Assembly: GCF_037975245.1 (NCBI RefSeq)
Contig: NC_092569.1
Location: forward strand, 15,102,501 to 15,166,500
Direction of reading: 5' to 3'
Length of the DNA stretch: 64,000 bases
From: Apostichopus japonicus
Lineage: Eukaryota > Echinodermata > Holothuroidea > Aspidochirotida > Stichopodidae
Numbering within the stretch: the stretch's first letter is position 1; each line of letters begins with the position of its first letter. The position numbers were made by a program, and so were the translations under genes. The notes beneath the pieces are model-generated. The model saw nothing but the letters and a program-made list of their open reading frames with translations. It searched no databases and had not been told where the DNA came from. This document shows, piece after piece, positions 55,301 to 61,300 of the stretch.

Positions 55301-58300
55301 AGGTGAAAAGAACTTATTCTTTATATCAAGTCAACACAGGCAAACGCCTGGCAACATCTACAATGGACTTATAATTGTAATCTTTGATTATTTGATTTGG
55401 TTATGGAGCCTTTCTCAAAGTATCAAATATCTGTATATTAGAACATGATCTAAACAATTTGTAGTTGTTACTTGATTGAAGAATTATGTTACTGCAAAAA
55501 CATATATAATCAAGGATAACAGTTTGCACTGGCTGAAATAATTGACCCTTCTTTTTGAAAGTTAATAAAATTTAGAGCGTTTGAAACTGCTTCCAAAAAA
55601 GGGAATGTGAGACAGACCGCAAAGCTTAGATATGCTCGTATTAGGTATGAATTGTTATAATATATCTATCTTTGTCATAAATTATATAATTAAATGGATA
55701 ATGTATATATCTATATATTTATATATATAATTATCTATATATCTATATATAAATATATAATTAATATATATTATTTAATTAAAAATCGTAGTGAGTTATA
55801 TATATACACACACAAACACACTCCACTGCTTTTTAAGGACCATGGCACTATTGCAGATAATCCACAAACAGTTTACTTGTTTCTGTTGCAACTTTAACTT
55901 ATATCACTTCAAATCTACATTCCAGCTGATTTCAATAATGCATTTGTCAAGCTCATTTAAATATTATGATAATTGGCTTTAATTACCCTGACAGTGTCAT
56001 TTTCTCTGTAGTAAGCGAGATCTTTAGGATTCTGCTGAAAGCCCAGGTAATAGTTCTCTATCCAATTGCTTCCCTCACTGTCGGTTCGGACCATGGTGAC
56101 TTTGGAGAACGATGTCAGCTCCACCATTACGTAGGACGAGCCGCTGGTGGGCGTGACCTCTGTGGTAGACGCGATTGCTAACTCGCTGTTCATGGCACAG
56201 GCTGCAATTAATAAGAGATACATCAAGAGTACAGAATTAAAGAAAAGAGCAAATGCTATTTTTTTCTTCGGGGAGAGTGTGTAGATCCTTCAAATTATTA
56301 AAGAACATGGCAAATGATTTCAGGATTTCCAGTAGGAAATATAATATGATGCTTACTGTGACGTCAAACTCACCTTGATGTTATCTGTTTATTGGAATGA
56401 AATAATATAGAGCATGGCTTGCAAAGGTAAACAGGGAAGATGTTTTGATCAAAACCATTGGAAATAATATAATTCATTTCATCTGCAATAAACAGGAGTT
56501 AACTACAAAGTCAAGTTGCGTAGGTGTATGCATCCCTGCCGAGCTGCATGGAGTGCAGCTTGTTCAAGATAGAGAGAACTATACCAGATAAAGTAGAAAT
56601 TACAGGAATTATACCAGATAAAGTAGAAATTACAAAGAATTACTTAAAACAAAAGAGAAGAAAGACAGACAGAATCTTACCAAAGGTTGGAGCAGTAAGG
56701 CCAATACGAATACAGGAGATTAAGTAGCAGAATAGGTTGACTTCAGTATGGGGAAGGGGGAGGGGGGAAGAGGGAGGGGGAAGGGGGAGGGGCTGCCCCA
56801 GGTCTGGAACCTCCCTCCCCTGGGATACAATTTTTAAACTAGAACCATCCCAACCAGTGTCATATATGTATATTCATATATATATTTATCATGACATATA
56901 TCTATACGTATATATTAGTGGTATGAATTCAATGATGAAAGGAGGAGTATAAAGTCACAAATTCATTGGCCGGGCATGAAAAGTCAAAAACAGGCACAGA
57001 AGAAGTGAATTAAAGGCACAACAATCACAACTGCACATTTGTTTTTTTCTTTCTTGTTTCTGCAGATGTATTCCAGTTAAGGTTCACAGTTCTTTATCAC
57101 CTAATGCCCCTGATCCAACCTCATTATATGGAGAAGGCAATTTCAGCCTGCCCCCCTTTTTTTTATATCAATATTGCAGCTAGGATCAAAAGCAATATTT
57201 TGACCTAATTTACAAGTCCAAGGTTTTCGCCCGTCTATTAAGCAGACAATAATGTTTCCATAGCATATTCCTGGTAACATATATTTATTATCTGATATAT
57301 ACATGTAAAGTAGCACTGGTTAATCACCTGTTGGTGTGAAGCACCCATATATTTCCGCTCGCAAGCAAGGTCTTTCTCCCTCCCACTGGACTGGAATAAA
57401 TCTGACACCTAAGACATCGTCAACAGGTGACTCAAATGTCGTCTTCACCACTCCTGTTTCGTCAATGTTCCCCAGGAAAGTCTGTTCAAAAGATACAGAG
57501 AGAGATATTAACATAAGGGCATACAGGAATGGAATCAAATCAATTTATAGGAGTGTTAGCTCAGTGGTTAATGCCGGTGCCTTTCAATCATAAGGTCCCA
57601 AGTTCGAGTCACTCCAAGATTAATGTATGTTGTCCAGATGTAACATACATACATACAAATAAAACACCCAAAACTGACGAAACTACAAATCAGTATTATG
57701 TTCTCCTTTCTAATACAGAGAAATAGATTTTTATAAACATTGGATATGTTAACAAGAAATACATATTGTGGGGAATCCAAGAAAGCAGCATGCTTGTAGA
57801 AATCAGTTCCACTGATTAGAAGGAATAATAGGTGAGAAAGAAATAATCAGTAATAGGAGAGAAATAAATAATCAATAACAAAGACAAGAGAGGATTGGTA
57901 ACGTTACCAATGCACCCTCCTCTCTTGTACGGGTCAGTATGGATTACATGGGGGGTGGGGGAGGGGGAGGGAAGGAGGGTGTGAGAATAGCAATCATGTT
58001 GGTTTAACTGAATATAATGGATATTTCAAACAGCAATAACTAGTTAAAATACACAATAGCATATCCCTGTCCTGCTTTTATCTATTTCTTTCATCATAAA
58101 CTTCTCCTCAATGACTGACCAAAAATATGTTACTTTTTAAAACAAATAATCCCAGTTGGCACTGGGCATACAAGATTTTATTTCGATAAGAAATTAGAAC
58201 CATTATTTGAAGCTCATGGATTATGCAACATTTCTTATCGTTTTTTACCTTTATTTCTCCATTCTCTTCATACATGAACCAATCATTTCCATCCAGGGTG

Positions 58301-61300
58301 TACGAGAGGTTATACCAGGTGACCCACTGAGGTATGAGTTTACCCCCTTGGACACCCACCATGGAGAGCGTGATAGGGGTCAGGAGGTCAACTTGAAGGT
58401 ACTGTGTGGTACCATTGGTAACATTCTCATGAGCAGCTTCCCAACAAAGTTTTCCTGAAAAGGCAAAAGACAAAAATAAACATTCATCATTTTCAATGTC
58501 CACTGCAAAATAAAATAATGAAAATTATAATGAGGCTGCAATAATTGCTTAAGAGCTAATTGGTAAACAAAATATATGTACCAAAGAATGAAACAGGTAC
58601 CACCAAGGTACTTGACCTCCCACAATGCAGTTTTGCTAGTTTTTATGTAATATGACAGTTTCCTTCAAATCAACTAGCACAAGTCTCTGAGATAGTTCTG
58701 TGACATATTTAATTTGAGTCCAATATTTTGTGTGAATAGTTAATGGTCATTATATGTTAGTGGCAGATGATCACAAGCAAACAATTAGCTATATCCAACA
58801 GGTAATGAATTCCTATGGTATAAACTGCCTAAAATTCTTGTTCTTGAAAACTTTTCCCAGTTCAAAAATGTTTACATCTTTAAAATATTTATTCAGCAGG
58901 CTGCAGTCTTCTTTTGACAACTGGGGCATTCTGCCTTTTTTAAATCTCTTTTAAACGTCTGAATTAAGAAAGCTCAAGCAATAGTATTTTTCAAAATATG
59001 TGATACCAAATCTTGTACCTGTTTCTGCTGGAACGTTTAACCGGGCGTGCTCGGCTAGGTTGGCGCTATCATTGTGGTAGGATGTAGCACTGAGCTGGAA
59101 GTCCTTGATTCGGTAGTCAAACAATCCCAAAGCTTCGTAGCACTCTGCAGACAAAAACAAACAAAACAAAAAGAAGTAATAATCACATAGCAGAGAAATA
59201 ATTTCAAGCTCTGTATTACCTCATCCAAATCTTGACATTCTCATTCCCAGGCAATAAGATGTGTCAAATTAGGCCGTTATTGTAACAAAATGCTCCGACT
59301 GTTGCAGCAGAGGAAGTACCAAACTACCAAAGAGGAAAAAGAAGTCTAGCAAGATATGTTCAAAACTAAGTCACCTTTCTGAAATGCCTAGATGTAATTT
59401 GCAAAGATTTTTGTTGCATTTAAAAATTTGTTGAAAGCTTCTAGTGAAATCAAATATTTGCCTCTGCTTGGCAATACTTACCATTAGGAGTCTTTGTTTG
59501 TCAAAAACCGTACAGCAAATTCATTCTTTTAACAAGCCGTGGCAGGTAGATATTGAATTAAGGTGTAACACTATTTATTCTCACAATTTCATTTCCTTTT
59601 GATGAAAGTAGACAACTTGGCCAACAAGTTCTTAACAAATAATATTATTATTGGTGCATTAAGTTGACCATCTCTGTTGAAGGGGGGGGGGTGGGGTTGG
59701 GAGTGGATGGGGGTTGGTGGTCATGCAGAGTGAGGTGGTATAAAGAGGTGTTCCAAGCTTGTCACTACACCATCGATTCTTTGGATAAACTCTCACCTCC
59801 GCATGCGCCGATAGCATCACAAGTATTAAATTCCTCTGTCAGGTCTGGGTCTGGGCAGTAGGAGCCATTATACTGGGGTGGAGGGTCCGTGCAGGTCCTG
59901 GTGCGGTGTTGCAGCCCCTGTTGTCCGCACGAGATGGAGCAGGAAATGGAAGGCCACGATGTCCAGGCTGTCCAGGCACCATCGACTATTTAAAACAAAC
60001 AAAAAAAATAACGAAATAAAAATGAGTATCTGCACGTATTAAATACAGGAATCAATCAAGGATAAACTATCAGAGCCAATGAGTAATGTCATGTATGTAA
60101 ATTGTGGAATATATAAAGGATAAACTATCAAAGCGGATGAATAAATGTCATGTAAATTGTGAAATATATAAAGGATAAACTATCAAAACGAATGAGTAAT
60201 GTCATGATAAGTAAATTGTGGAATATATACTGGATAAACTATCAGAGCGAATGAGTAATGTCCTGTAAGTAAATTGTTGAATATATAATTGATAAACTAT
60301 CAAAGCAGATGAGTAATGTCATGTAAATTGTGAAATATATAAAGGATAATTTATCAGAGTGAAAAAATCATGTCATGTAAGTAAATTGTGGAATATAAAG
60401 TATAAACTATCAGAGGGAATTGAGTAATGACATGTCAGTAAATTGTGGATTGTATAAAGTATAATCAATGAGACAAAGAGATCTTAAAACCACAGATCTT
60501 GTTGGTAAATACATAACTAGAATTCATATAAACTATTATCTAGTCAAGATTAAACTGATAGAACTGTCGTCCTCAGAATCTGATCGCATCTCGCTCAGAC
60601 TAATTCACGTACTTGGACAGGGTTTAGTTCCGCAGTCTCTGGTCTCCGTGTCAGCATCTGCGGCCGGACAGTCGTCCCCGAAGTATTTTGGAGCCGGATT
60701 CGTGCATGTACGAGTTCTTGTCTGCTGGGAACCCCCGCAGGTGACGGAACAGGCCGACCAAGAGGACCATTGGGTCCATTCTCCATGAACTACAGAGACA
60801 GATCAAAAAAGAGAAAATGAATGCAAAGTATGTGGTGATTCCGTCAATTTATGTTTATATCTCTGCAGGCCGCATTCCCTACGGTAACAATATAAAAACT
60901 TTCTTGATTATGAATCAATAACCTCTAGTGGGTAACCACCCACTGAGGCAAAGCATGACTTATTGGTTCGAATTGTTGGCATCGCAAACGAAATGTTTAA
61001 TAACCATTCCAAATTTATAAAGCTATAAAGATTTGCCTTTATTTATTTTTTTTTGGAGGGAGGGGGGGGGGATTGTTTGGTAAATTGGTCAAACAGCAAA
61101 GGAGGGGTACCAAATACAAGAAGACTGATGATGAAAGGAGTGGAGTTTGCTTATCCGGAGAAAATTTCGGACCTATTCATCTTGAAATTTTCTCGGTCAA
61201 GAAGGTTAATATTACTGTATTAATACCAGGGTATTTTTCTTCCTGAAGATTTACACTGTCAGAAGCTACAGTGTTCTTTGCAGTGCAAAACTTTGTATGA

